This document shows, piece after piece, positions 22,025-33,425 of a DNA stretch of 64,000 nt. Source of the stretch: Pollenia angustigena (taxonomy: Eukaryota > Arthropoda > Insecta > Diptera > Polleniidae). Below the pieces are notes generated by a model that saw only the letters and a list, made by a program, of their open reading frames with translations, was not told where the DNA came from and did no database searches. The translations under genes were made by a program, and so were the position numbers. Location of the stretch: contig OV884058.1 in NCBI GenBank assembly GCA_930367215.1, positions 218,530,208 through 218,594,207 on the forward strand, given 5' to 3'. Position 1 is the stretch's first letter; each line of letters starts with the position of its first letter.

Positions 22025-23240
22025 TACCCTTCACCACAATTAGTTGTGAAGAGGGTATATTCAGTTTGTCATTCCGTGTGAAACTTTTTTACTATTCATC
22101 TCAGTCCCTATAAAGTATATATATTCTGGGTCCTTGAGTAATTTTAAGTCGATCTAGCCATGTCCGTCTGTCTGTCCGTCTGTTGAAAACACGCTCACTT
22201 TCGAAAAACTCAAAAGAAATCAACAAACTTGGTGTCAAATTGCTTGTAGTTATCCTAAGCAGTTTGGGATTGAAATTCAGAAAAATCGGTGCAATAGGAT
22301 CTGAGCTATGAATCAAAATGTGGAACCACCACCTAAAAAAAATTTATAATTTTGTTACAAAAACTAACATAAATGGTGGAAAACTGGAAAACTGGAAATC
22401 ACGCTGTGAAATTTCGTGAAGACCCGTCAATAATTTACCCTAGGCCCCATATAAGCCCTACTCCCGGTAAACAGTATATTAAGCCTAAAACCCTAACTAA
22501 CAATGCTACCATTACAAATTTTGGCAAGTCACAGTTACATAGGACTAGAAACTAAACTGTTAAGTTTCGTGAAGATCGGTCCATAATTTACCATAGGCCC
22601 CATATAAAACCTACTTCCGGAAAACAACTTAGTACGCATAAAAACGTAAAAAATAATGATATCATAACAAAATTTGGTACATCAAAGTTTTATAGAACGA
22701 CAAATAAATCTTTGAAATTTCGTGAAGATCGGTTCATAATTTACCATAGGCCCCATATAAACTTTACTCCCGGAAAACAGTTTAGTACGCCTAAATCCGT
22801 AAAAAATAATGCTATCATAACAAAATTTGGTACATCAAAGTTTTATAGGACTATAAATGATACTGTGAAATTTCGTGAAGATCGGTACATAATTTACCCT
22901 AGGCCCCATAGAAACCCTACTCCAGGAAAACAGTTCAGTACACCTAAAACCATAATTAATAATGCTATCATAACAGAAATTGGTACGTCACAGTTTTAAA
23001 TGACTAGAAATGACGCTGTGAAATTTCGTGATGATCGGTCCATAATTTACCCTAGGCCCCATATAAACCCTTCTACCGGAAAACAGTTTGGTTGCCTTAA
23101 ACTAAATTAATAACAAATCGTCACAGTTTAAGATTATAATAACATCATACAGATATTACTCCTTAAACATTCGAACTGTCGGTGGAGGGTATCAAAGATT
23201 CGGCACAGCCGAATATAGCACTCTAACTTGTTTTATATAA
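22025..23240 (-). repeat. Best-preserved dispersed hairpin repeat
   Basis: Reading left to right: 'tatacccttcacc', the tract 'gtccgtctgtctgtccgtct', 'gaaaacacgctcac', then about five body units of ~155 bp (landmark 'aatttaccctaggccccata' near 22433, 22587, 22740, 22890 and 23045), then 'gtggagggtatcaaag' and the TTCGGCACAGCCGAA hairpin near 23200. Units are similar but not identical. ORFs of 60-95 codons across it follow the repeat and are not genes. Confidence 0.85.
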
Positions 23241-23552
23241 AATGTTAAATTTTTTTGTAGAAAAGAAAACACCATAAGTTTGACTTTACATTATTTGGTC
23301 GTAAAAAAATTTTAAATTTCATTACATTATGGTCGCCGTCAACGCCGTGTGGCTGGCGTTCTCAACATCAGCAATGTCACATCGGCTTCGGGTGCAATGC
23401 TAAGACGTTTATAACGTAACGACGTAATCTCTTTTGATAGTTTTCGACATGAGCTAGAGGCACAGTTTTTTCTCAAATTTCGAGAAACGATGAAATATTT
23501 TGTTTCACATCTTTTCGATGCGAGAAGTTCTCACTAAAGTTACAGAACATGG

Positions 23553-23879
23553 GTACAGAGGGTGATGTAACAAGACAAGGTGTCGAGAGGCTACCTCAAG
23601 GCAGTCAAAGCAGCGGACGCTGGTGTTGGAAATTGAAAAAATTGCTATTGAAAAACCCAGAAAGGGAGTTACGGGAAAATATAAACATATAAGGCCGAAC
23701 ATCCATAGCGCGAAGGTGAGGCCTTGTATTTGGTGAAACCAAAAGGGTCTCATTTATAACACTGTGCAACAACAAAAAAATCAGGCTCAACACTTGCAAA
23801 GTGAAAGAAAGTATACTACTAGTAGAGCAAATCTGCCAAAAGGGTTTTGAAAGTTAGCTCGGGCTTAGAGGGTTTTTTG
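23553..23879. other. No feature recognised
   Basis: Short ORFs on the minus strand (64 and 82 codons) overlap here but show no domain. A run of 19 A lies just downstream near 23905. Confidence 0.45.
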
Positions 23880-24645
23880 AAAATGCGTTTGGTATAAGTC
23901 AAAAAAAAAAAAAAAAAAATACTAAATGTACTTCTGAGCTAAAAAATAATTTCAGATGTCTTCAGTAGAATTGTATGGCGATTCTTTTCTTATAATTTAT
24001 TAACCATCTAACTCTCATTTTAAGGTGTAATTTTTTCCTCGTTCCCAACTATTACACAAAAGTTTACTTAAGCGGCACTTTTATAGGTTAAAATGTTCTA
24101 CGAATATTTTCTAAATCAAATTTCACTAGGGGTATTCTAAGACCAAAAGTTCATGTGATGTATTTAAAACGGGTTTTTTTGAATTTCGTGCATTGCAAAT
24201 TTTGAATTTCTGCGTTTGGCGCAAGTCAAAAAAATATACTAAATGTACTTCTAAGCTAAAAGATATTTTCAGATGACTTCAGTAGAGTTGTATGGCGATT
24301 CTTTTCTTAGAATAAATTAACGCTCTTACACTAATTTTAAGGGGTAATTTTTTTACATCCACACAAAAATATACTAAAACGGCACTTTAGAGGGTTAAAA
24401 TGTTCTAAGAATATTTGCTGCATCAAATTTCACTTGGGGTCTTCTAAGACCAAAAAATTATGCAATGTATGTTAAACGGATTTTCGAAATTTCGGGCATT
24501 GAAATTTTTGAGTTTTTGGAAAACCCGTTTTACATACATTGCACGATTTTTTGGTCTTAGAAGACCCCTAGTGAAATTTGATGCAGAAAATATTTGTAAA
24601 ACATTTTAACCCTTTAAAGTGCCGTTTAAGCCCTATAATGTTTTT
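23880..24645. repeat. 327-bp tandem duplication plus inverted partial copy
   Basis: Unit 1 (from 23884) and unit 2 (from 24211) share 'tgcgtttgg', 'actaaatgtacttctgagct', 'gttgtatggcgattcttttc' and 'tctaagaccaaaa' in order. From 24511 the last ~130 bp of a unit appears again inverted ('tggtcttagaagacccctag'), giving a palindromic junction. Confidence 0.85.
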
Positions 24646-24906
24646 TGTTTATAAATCAACATTCCCCACTTCGTAGTACTATGTGAAAAATTTGGTTATT
24701 GCCCTAATGTACATATGCCGGTAGAAAGATGGGAAATGGTTTTAGCTTATTTGGCTAACACTTTTAATAAATTTATACATATTAGTCGAATGTTTTACAA
24801 TAAATGTTCCAACAATTCAAAAAAAAAAAAAAATACGAAATTTTAAAATTGTACAGCCAACACAACCAAAAATTTTTGTGTAGAATCTTAGTTGAATATT
24901 AACGTA
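24646..24906. other. No feature recognised
   Basis: AT-rich, a poly-A run near 24820, no gene. Confidence 0.4.
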
Positions 24907-24914
24907 ATTATATC

Positions 24915-25251
24915 CATGGTGGAATAAACAGGTGGCAGCACTACGCCAGATGACGATTTTTTGCTCTTGCATTGTTTGTCTAGGTTTATGTCAAAGTTTT
25001 GTTTATGTTTACAAAAAGTCCACGTTTTGTGCTGTGATTATTGTATATTATTAAAGTTTTTGATAATTTTAAATTAAAATAAATAAGACATTGATCAAAA
25101 TTGACTAAAAATTTATTTATTTCATCACGTTCAGCGGTACTCTTTGATTTTTGTTTAAAGTATTTTATGACTTAAACGGTGATATAATTTCCATTTTTGT
25201 TGTAATGTTGTATTTGTTGCCGTAACGATGCCACCTGCTTATTCCACCATG
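24915..25251. mobile_element. 337-bp MITE with P-element-like ends
   Basis: Exact 8-bp duplication ATTATATC at 24907-24914 and 25252-25259. The inverted ends are CATGGTGGAATAAACAGGTG and its near-complement. P elements also make 8-bp duplications and have termini starting CATGATGAAATAA, so the resemblance (CATGRTGRAATAA) suggests a P-superfamily MITE. It is non-coding; hAT cannot be excluded from the duplication length alone. Confidence 0.8.
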
Positions 25252-26344
25252 ATTATATCGTTATAGATATGAAATCAGTGTTGCCAAAAGTAGGGGAAAA
25301 TCCCTACATGTAGGGTTTTTTGTTACTAAAATAGGAGCGTAGGGAAAATCGGACAGATTTTTTATATTCGCCAAAATGTAGGTATTTTTTCTGATATTGC
25401 ATTGTATACGAAATAAATGCAAAAAATGAAAGTTAGTTAATGATTTAATATTTAAAGAAATGGTTAAATCAACTTCTCTCCTCATAAGGACCCAGAATAT
25501 AAATACTTTATTGGGGTCTTAGAACAATATTGTAGAAATTACAAACGGAAGGTCAAACTTATATATACCCTTTTCCACCTGAGGTGAAGGGTATAAAAAG
25601 AGTAATTTTTGGGATTTCAGTATTTTGATTATAACTCAGCCATTTTTTAAACGATTTGACAGATTTATATACCGACGTGTTTAAGAAGAAACTTGCCAGT
25701 TAGTTGGGTTATAAATCTTGGACTCGAGAAGATTTATGGTTCCCGAAAGTGGGTATTTAAAAAAAAATTATTATTTTGGTCATAACTTGTCCGTATCTGA
25801 ACCGATTTTTCCGAGTTTTTCAGAAAATGTTTTATACTAAATATTTCCCATCTTTTGATATATAAGGGAATACCATAGGTCATATAACAGTCCAAAAAAT
25901 CAGGCTTTTATAAAATTTTTGATATTTTTTGTACGGGAGGTACCACGCCCACTTCTCCCATCCCATTCCATTCCTTAATTTGTATTATAAGATAATTGTC
26001 GCAAAACAATGGAAGATGTTGCATTTATTTCGAATATACTAATGATCACTTTAGAAAATTCAGTTCAAAAGGAATACATTTATTCGGCCATGTCATGGAA
26101 TCCGAAATCACGTAAAATTGAAATCGACGAAGATTTTCAATTCAGTTATTGTAAAAATGAAAGCAGCTTTTCCTAAATTCAAAAGTAGTTCAGGTATATA
26201 AAAGGAATTTTTTTTTTGAACGTTGAATATGGGAGAGTTTTAAAAATTTTTTCGATTTCATTTTCACGTTACTTGATTTCCATCACATGGCCGATTTTTT
26301 ATAAATCATGTTCCCTGTTGCATTTACCTTTTTTTAAAACCTCT

Positions 26345-26745
26345 TTAACCCATATAGACCTGCCGTACCCTATGTGGTACGAACTTTAAAAAATCATTGT
26401 GACATAACCATTCATAATATTTTTTCTTTTTTAGTTGCAGGCATTATATTTAAGTGTTGTTAATAAATGAAAAATAATAAAAAAAAAATTTTATCCAGTT
26501 TTTTTGAAAATTTGAGAAAAATACCCCAGCGGAAAAGTAAAAAAAAAATACAGTGTATTTCAAAAGGTAAGTTTTATGTTAATTTATCGGGAATTCTATA
26601 ATTTGTGTGTATTATTTAGAAAAGATGACTAACTACAAAGTATGTTATTGCCACAAAAAAATATCGAGTTTCGTATTTTTACGAGAAATATTATACTCTA
26701 AAGTAGGTGTACCTCATGTGGTACAGTAGGTCTATGCATAAGCAA
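26345..26745. mobile_element. Candidate piggyBac end (TTAA CCC) with sub-repeat
   Basis: TTAA at 26345 is followed by CCCATATAGACCTGCCGTAC and TATGTGGTACG. A partial inverted copy (GTACC...ATGTGGTAC, GTAGGTCTATGCATA) ends near 26742. A TTAA-CCC start fits piggyBac, and a piggyBac transposase lies 1.6 kb downstream, but a matching right end after the gene was not found. Confidence 0.45.
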
Positions 26746-27197
26746 TATATGAGCAACTTCAAAAATTTACGACACCTAGACATTTTTTTTTTAATTTTTT
26801 TTTTTTTGTCTGACATCAATGTTAATTTGCGTGTGTATAAACCGATATTTGAGCATGTGAAATCCGTTCGCGTTAATCATTTTTATTACACGGCGCAAAT
26901 TTTACTGCGGTTTAAAGTTAAAAATTAAAAAAAAATATAAAAATTACAGTTTTTGTTAAAATTGAAAAAGGATAACGCGTGTGGATAATACCCCTTAAGG
27001 GCTTTCTTAGCACACTAAAATATTTGTAAAAGCTTGAATACTTTTTAAAATACACTGAAAAAAATATAAAAAATTTTTTTTTGATCGTGTATGCATATAA
27101 AAATTTATTTCAAATTGTTAAACATTTTACAAAATTACGGCTAGTATAAGACATAATTTTCAATATTTTGGGAAAAAAACTATTTGGCTATCGCCAA

Positions 27198-27488
27198 TCA
27201 AATATTTGATACAAGGATGCTTTTTGAGGTTAGAAACATTTTGTTTCCTCCATAAAATTTTAAATCCTTAAAATTTTTTGGTGCGTTTTCAATTTTAGTA
27301 TCAAGCTCAGTAAAGTCTTCTATTCGATGTACGTTTGAGCGGAATTGATACAGCGCTTCAGTTGTCACAAAGCGAAATGTGTTTGGAAAAAACTGCCGCT
27401 GCACGCGCCAGGGTTGAAAAAAAATAATTTTTTTTTGTACTTTATCAGTTAAGTCCGTCGCGAAGAATCTATTTAGATACCTAAACAT
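27198..27488 (-). pseudogene. Unrecognised ORF fragment, 96 codons
   Basis: A minus-strand ORF with balanced composition (core TFRFVTTEALYQFRSNVHRI, then EDFTELDTKIENAPKNF) that looks more protein-like than other short ORFs here. I do not recognise the family. It lies within the composite element upstream of the piggyBac gene, on the opposite strand. It could be a transposon scrap or chance. Confidence 0.25.
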
Positions 27489-28309
27489 GTTCCCATGACA
27501 TGGCTTGATATAAAAAAAAGCTTAAAAATAAATTGTTTTTTTGCAAAAATTTTCAAAAGTTCATAAAATTTTTGCGTTTAAAAATTTTAAAGTGCGTTTT
27601 CGCCTCGGAGGTGCCCTTTACGAAGTTACTCACATCACGCAATACACTAGCCAACTTAAAAGGCAATTCAGATTGTCAGACGCAAAAAAGATACATTTTT
27701 AAAAAATTTACGCTAATTTCTTTTAAGTTTGTGATGTCCGTGATACGTTATTGGTGCGCTGACACCAACTTGATACACCTCAAACTTTATAAAATTACGC
27801 AGTTTTTTTAATTCTGCGCTTAAAACACATTTTTATAAAACGGCGCAAAAACTCTATGCAAAATCTTCAAAAATTTCAAAATTCGGAAAATTTTGGTTTC
27901 ACTTTAAAACACCATTCACGCAGCAGCGATATCAAAATTTTTTTTTTAGTGGACATATCCTAAAAGTCTAGTGACTATATTTTTTATGGGTTTGGATCTA
28001 AAGGCTTAAAACTATTACAAAGAAAACGGAATGAATGAAAAAACTGTTGGAAGTTTCAAGTCGTTTTTTTAATTTTTCGAATTTTAGATGACCACCAATT
28101 CTTAAGGTGAGGACTTTTCAACGTAAAACTTTGCACGTCATATCCTTCAAGTATAGTCATCCAAACCCTGTACAACGTTTTTTTCAATTCATAAAACTTA
28201 ACGAAATAAGAGCCATAGTATGTCGGTTTCAGCAGGTGCTCAAAAAATTTGAAGTTGCCCATATACAAAAATTTTTTTTGTTTTGCCTTATAGCTTATAA
28301 TATTGGTTT

Positions 28310-29743
28310 TTGTCTTTCAGGGCATTAACGCTGCACGACATCGCCACAATTCTAGAAGAAGACGATAATAACGACAACCAGTGTAAAGAGTTAGATATTT
28401 TTGTACTCCCACCTGACACCGCCAATGATGACCAGACTGACGAAGACTCTGGCGAAGAAGATTATGTCAGCATACATAATTTACCACCAAACTTGCTTCG
28501 AGCTCCAGCAAAGATTTCTGCACATGCAGAAATCAAACATGCAGAAATTAAAATGGAAGAATTAAAATGTTTGGTTGGAATTTTATTGGTAAGTGGCTAC
28601 TCTCAAGTAAGTAGAAGACGGATGTACTGGGAAAATGCACCAGATTCAAAAAATTATCTGATCGCTTCAGCCTTATCAAGAGATAGATTTTCCCTCATAT
28701 ATTCCAATATTCAAGCCGCTGATAATCTAGATTTAAAGAAGTCCGATAAATTCGCCAAAGTTCGTCCTTTGCTAAGAATCTTATCTGCGAATTTTCTTGA
28801 ACACTGTCCTCATAAAGAGAATCATAGCATTGATTAGGCCATGGTTCCATATTTCGGTCGTCATGGGTGCAAACAGTTTATTCGAGGTAAGCCTATTAGA
28901 TACGGTTACAAATTATGGGCTGGTGCAACATCAGGCGGATACACTGCATGGTTTGAACTATATCAAGGAGCGTCTACATTTACGGATGCCCGATATACTC
29001 ACCTCGGTCTCGGCGCAAGTGTGGTGCTGACTTATGCTGATCAACTAGCATCATTGGGATATGGCGCAGACTACCATCTTTTTATAGACAATTTCTTCAC
29101 TGGTTTGCCTTTAGTCGATGAACTCACGAAGAGGGGTTTCCGTATAACTGGAACTATACGAGAAAATAGGACTGGAAAATGCCCCTTATTAGGCAACAAA
29201 GAACTAAAAACCAAAGAGAGAGGTTTCTTCGATTATCGATTATCTGACGATGTAATAATTTGCAAGTGGCATGATAGTAGTATGGTGTCGGTATGTTCCA
29301 ATGCAGTTGGTATAAATCCTGCCCACAAAACTGAACGCTATTCTCGCCAACAAAAGAAGAAGATACTAGTGACTCAACCTCATCTTATTCAGCAATACAA
29401 CAAAAACATGGGTGGAGTGGATTTATCGGACCAGAACATATCTTCACAAAGAACAAGCATTAGAGGAAAGAAGTGGTACATGCCTTTGATTCTCCACTGC
29501 ATTGACATGTCAGTACAAAACGCGTGGTTACTTTGTAGGCAGAATGGGGGTAATAATATAGACCTTCTAAACTTCCGACGTCGTATTGCAAATGCAATTA
29601 TCGAGGGTAATAAACAACGTGAAAAGCCAGGTCCTAGTCGTCCATCTTCTTTAACATCGGATGCCCGATGTGACGGAAATTATCACTATATTACCAAGCA
29701 GGAAAAGCGAACCAGGTGTGGGCAATTAATTAAAAGTACATAA
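28310..29743 (+). pseudogene. piggyBac-like transposase with one internal stop
   Basis: A DDE-type transposase of the piggyBac family. The start at 28310 gives MSFRALTLHDIATILEEDD followed by an acidic N-terminus. Core motifs are HAEIKMEELKCLVGILLV, SRDRFSLIYSNIQ, SID*AMVPYFGRHGCKQFIRG, KLWAGATSGGYTAWFELYQG, LFIDNFFTGLPLVDEL, and NMGGVDLSDQN. The three catalytic Asp expected for piggyBac are all visible (SID, FIDNFF, GGVDL). A TAG at 28835-28837 replaces the Glu usual after SxD; the frame continues unchanged beyond it. The C-terminus ends at KRTRCGQLIKST, so most of the cysteine-rich zinc-binding domain is missing. Length is ~478 codons versus ~550-600 in active relatives. A TTTCAG acceptor-like site overlaps the start, so an upstream exon is possible. 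Confidence 0.9.
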
Positions 29744-29902
29744 ATATTTTTTAGGTTTTATTACTTATTTTAGTTTTTTCTTAGAGTATTATGACAAAAA
29801 CGCGTAGGGATTTTTGTAGGGAAAATTTTTGCAAAGTGTAGGGAAAATCGGATTTGTTTTAGTGTGCGTAGGTATTTTTCAAAAAATCTTCTGGCAACAC
29901 TG

Positions 29903-30254
29903 TAAGAAATGCGCTTACTTTTCAACGACTGATTTACTTTTTTTTTAGACTGAAAGGAAGTTATAAGTCTAAGTTCATACGGCTCATGTCTTATTGACAA
30001 GATTCTTCCTTTTTCTTCTTTGAACATGAATTGGCGTTCAAATGATTCATGTCATGTTGACGACATGTGCTTTTCTGATATTGAAAACAATAACAAAATT
30101 GAACAACGAATGAAAAAGCAAAACGTAAAGACAGTACATGCATCTGTGTACTCGTTTCTTTTCCCCTCTTCCCTCTCGCCTATAAAGTAGCAATCATGTC
30201 AATAAGACAAGAGCCGTATGAACACAGACAAAGATTCGAAAATCCCATGATACC
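29903..30254. other. No feature recognised
   Basis: Mixed AT-rich sequence with no gene; 'ttgacaagattcttcc' type text but no defined repeat. Confidence 0.4.
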
Positions 30255-30524
30255 TACCCATTAAAAAACTTCGCTTACTTTTTCAAAATGAAGAGCTTCT
30301 TTTACTCATTATTTAGTAGCTTAGTTCTATAACTACATCTTTAATTACTTTTTTCTGGATGTACTTATGTAGGTAAAAAAAAATAATGACTTACTTTTGA
30401 ATGCGTTTATTTTGGGACATCCCTTGTAAAATTCATTGGTTCTTTCAGTAGAATTGTAAGTAGTGCTCTTATGTTTTTCTGATTACTCAACACATTATAT
30501 TGTAGGCGAAGTTTTTACTGGGTA
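30255..30524. mobile_element. TACCCA element, copy B, 270 bp
   Basis: Inverted ends TACCCATTAAAAAACTTCG and CGAAGTTTTTACTGGGTA. The interior is the reverse of copy A at 9385-10182 ('tgggacatcccttgtaaaat'), here without the hAT MITE. Non-coding. Confidence 0.82.
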
Positions 30525-30930
30525 CATTTCTGCTGCATAAAGTAGCTTGCTTGAACATTTAATTATTAATTGATTCATTCATTCATACATTTGCAATAAA
30601 CAACAGAAGGCTTTTATTGAGTTAATTCTTGTTAGTAACCATAACGATCATTTAACAGTAAGTACGTCTAATTTCGACTTAAAATTTTTGCAAATTTATA
30701 CTAAAACGTAACAAATTTTGGGCAGCAAGTGCAGAAGGTACAAATTTTATTGCAAAAGATTTTCTTTCATTTTAAATCATTAGAATTCATTCAAAAGCTG
30801 GCAAGGGGGTGCCGTCGAAAGCCTTACGATATAAAATGATGTGGTTTTTATTTCGAAGGAAAAAATTTAACTTAATTAAAAAAAAAATCTATGTTTATTG
30901 AAATGATTTAAAATAGGATCAATAATATAG
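30525..30930. other. No feature recognised
   Basis: AT-rich; no gene or repeat recognised. Confidence 0.4.
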
Positions 30931-30934
30931 CACT

Positions 30935-31500
30935 ACTAGCCGACCCGACAGACGTTGCCCTGTCCAAATTAGGAAAAATGTTTGCGTTTGATTTTTAAAG
31001 TCCGTTAAAAAATGCGAACATTTGAAAGAAACATTAGTCAAATGGATGGAGCCATTTTTTGATTTTAGGTTAATCGATAAAAGTGGGTGGGGCAAAATTT
31101 TCTTTCCGTAAAAACCTATGGAACGGTCAAGCCGTTCTCAAGTTATGCGCTTAAAAAAAAAAGTGGGCGTAAAAATAGGCGTGGTAAATTTTTCCTTCGA
31201 TAAAAACTTAAAATGGATCAATACGAACATTTGAAAGAAAAATTTTACAAATCGATGGAGCTGTTTTCTGATTTTAGGTAATTCGAAAAAAGTGGGCGGG
31301 GCAAAATTTTCTTTTCGTATAAATCTAAGTTGGACCATGGCGATCATTTTAAAGAAACAATCGTCCAAATTATATAAATGTCATTGGTGGTGCAATATGA
31401 AAATTGGATCAAAAATCAGACTTCACAGTGTCACCCGCCTGAAAATTTCATCAAAATCGGCCTGTTTTATATATATAGAAGAAGAAGATAGATAGATAAC
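30935..31500 (+). repeat. 'CCCGACAGACGTTG' dispersed repeat, copy 1
   Basis: Starts near 'tagccgacccgacagacgtt' and contains two diverged internal units (GAACATTTGAAAGAAA..., AAAGTGGG(T/C)GGGGCAAAATT) and ends with 'tcacccgcctgaa' and a 'atagaagaag' tail. A second copy lies inverted at 57417-57584 plus 58217-58535. Non-coding; the 67- and 76-codon ORFs follow the repeat. Confidence 0.75.
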
Positions 31501-31608
31501 TTGTTTTTAAGAAAGTCTACTAAAATATTTGTTAAAAATATGTAAACCTATTGAAGTTTTCTTTTAATTAACTCTATTAAAAACTTAAAATAAAATATTT
31601 TATGGTAT

Positions 31609-32299
31609 AAACACAACTGGGACGAACGACGAACTTCGCATCGTACGACGAATTCGTCGCCAAGAATTCGTTCCGTAAATCTAAAATTTTTTTTAACTTA
31701 TAAAAACTATTAATCGGGTGTATTCTAGAACTTCAGCGTTTCTGGTGTTCTGCATTTCGATTTTGTGATCTTAAATTAGTTTTTGGGTTTGTTTAAAATT
31801 TTCCAATTTTTTGCGAATTTCAGCCGTGTTTACAGCTTTAACGATTTATAATAAATAGTAGACTTTGCTAGCATGCCGGTGCTGGTAAACTTTTGCGAAT
31901 TTCCGCTAATATAGCATTTTTCCATTCCTTATAGTTTTAGTGACCTATAATCAATTTTATGGCTTTTTTAAATAAATTTTAATGTTTGTTTAAAAGTTCG
32001 CAATTTTTTCGCGAATTTTAGCCAAATTCGCAATGGAAGCGAATTGTCCCTGTAATTCTTTACAGATTTTACGATTTTTAATAAAATTGGACCTTGCTAT
32101 CATGCTGCGCTGTCCCTTTCCCAATTTGTTCTTCGTTCGTCTGCGTAAGAAATAGAAATAAACCTATCACAGAGTTCGTTACGCACGACGTATTTCGGTC
32201 TACGCAATGATCGTGTGTACTTTCATATAGACCAATGTGTTATATTTCTGGTGACGAATATTCGTTGCGAATAATTCGTCGTTCGTCCCAGTTGTGTTT
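31609..32299. mobile_element. 691-bp inverted-repeat element, ACGAACGACGAA ends
   Basis: Inverted ends AACACAACTGGGACGAACGA at 31609 and its complement ending at 32299, then further ACGAA/TTCGT motifs inside both ends. TA lies within a few bases on each side, which would fit a Tc1/mariner-type target, but the exact boundary is unclear. No ORF. Confidence 0.75.
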
Positions 32300-32949
32300 C
32301 TAGCATTAATTGCAACTTTTAAAATTTAAACAAAATCCAAAAACTAATAATGCAGGTAATTAGAAATGTTTTAATTAAAGTTGTCGCAAAAATGACATTG
32401 TCTCTAAGTTAAAACAAAAAAAAAATAAAAATTAATATAACCAACACCACCACCAATTCTTCGAAAGATACCCAGCGGGAAAAAGCCTCTGTACCCCTTC
32501 TTTTGGATAAACAAGGCCTTCTCGCTCCATTCCATACTCATATCTTTTTTACACGCGTTGTCATTGCGGAGAAGGCCTTCCGCTTTCCTTTCTTCCCCAG
32601 AGCTTCTGAAAGGCCTTCAAATAAATTGCTCTTAGAAGGCTTTCGAGAGAATGACTGTCAAAAGGCCTTAGCAAAAAGGTTATCTTGAAGGGTTTTTAAG
32701 AAAGGTATGTTAAAAGGCCTTTCAATTAATGGCTCTTAAAGGGCCTTTCAGACCATCCTTCTACAAATGCATTAAAGGTCATATTGAAGGGCTATCAGTC
32801 TAAAACATAAAGGAATATTTCCTTACAAATGAAATTAGAAGACTGAATAGGTTTCATGTACATATCAGATCTCCAATATAGAAAATGAACACTTAACATT
32901 TTATATATGTATGTATACCTATTTTACAAACATATGTTTATATATATTT

Positions 32950-33245
32950 TACTAGCTGGACCCGTTCCGCTTTGCTGGCTCTTAGTAAAGATTTAAAATT
33001 TTATAAAATATGAACGTGTTTAATTGAATTTCAAAACAAATATATGCAAAAACACCTAATAAACCAATAATAATTTTTATTAAAAATCGCAAAATTTATT
33101 TAACAAACGCGAAACTACACAGAAACACTCCTCATGCCTCATACATCAAACACACTAATTTTAGTCAAAGTCGGTGCAGTAGTTTTTGAGTTTAGCGATT
33201 ACAAACAAACACGTCTCTTTTATATATACATATAATATAGAAAGA
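32950..33245 (+). repeat. 'CTAGCTGGACCCG' interspersed repeat
   Basis: Begins 'tactagctggacccgttccg', continues through 'tagtcaaagtcggtgcagta' and ends in a TATATATACATATAATATAGAAAG-like tail with an 'aaagatagaaagatt' run. This layout resembles non-LTR or similar repeats of insects, but no coding sequence is left and the class is uncertain. Confidence 0.5.
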
Positions 33246-33425
33246 TAGAAAGATTAAACTTATTGTAGTTTAATAACACATGTGATACCTATTTTTTTAT
33301 TGAAATAATCAAATTTGCTACTTTGTTACTTTGTTTTTATAACGGGATCTGAATTGTTTCGCTTTGGCGAAAAAAACAAAACAATTTTCTCTTTCTCTTT
33401 TCAACTTCAACTAAAATATTTTACA

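Larger units (their letters stand above)
21463..23542. mobile_element. 'CCATGTTCTGTAAC' element, copy 1, heavily nested
   Basis: Inverted ends: GCGCATGTTCTGTAG at 21465 and the complement CTACAGAACATG-type sequence ending near 23552. The two outer parts (21463-21860 and 23290-23542) match, in reverse, the contiguous element at 59398-60103. The middle is filled by a hairpin and a dispersed repeat. The remnant ORF in copy 2 is described there. Confidence 0.7.
25276..29902. mobile_element. 4.6-kb composite with hAT-like ends
   Basis: Inverted ends CAGTGTTGCCA at 25276 and TGGCAACACTG at 29902, flanked by 8-mers TATGAAAT and TAAGAAAT (7 of 8 identical). Subterminal GTAGGG/CCCTAC repeats occur at both ends. 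The body holds text of other repeats (25.5-26.3 kb), a candidate piggyBac terminus at 26349, and a piggyBac transposase pseudogene, so it is probably a short hAT element enlarged by later insertions. Confidence 0.72.

Noticed and set aside
22373..22999. 60- to 95-codon ORFs with repeated KFREDR motifs
   Set aside because: Translations of the tandem body units of the dispersed repeat; absent as ORFs in other copies.
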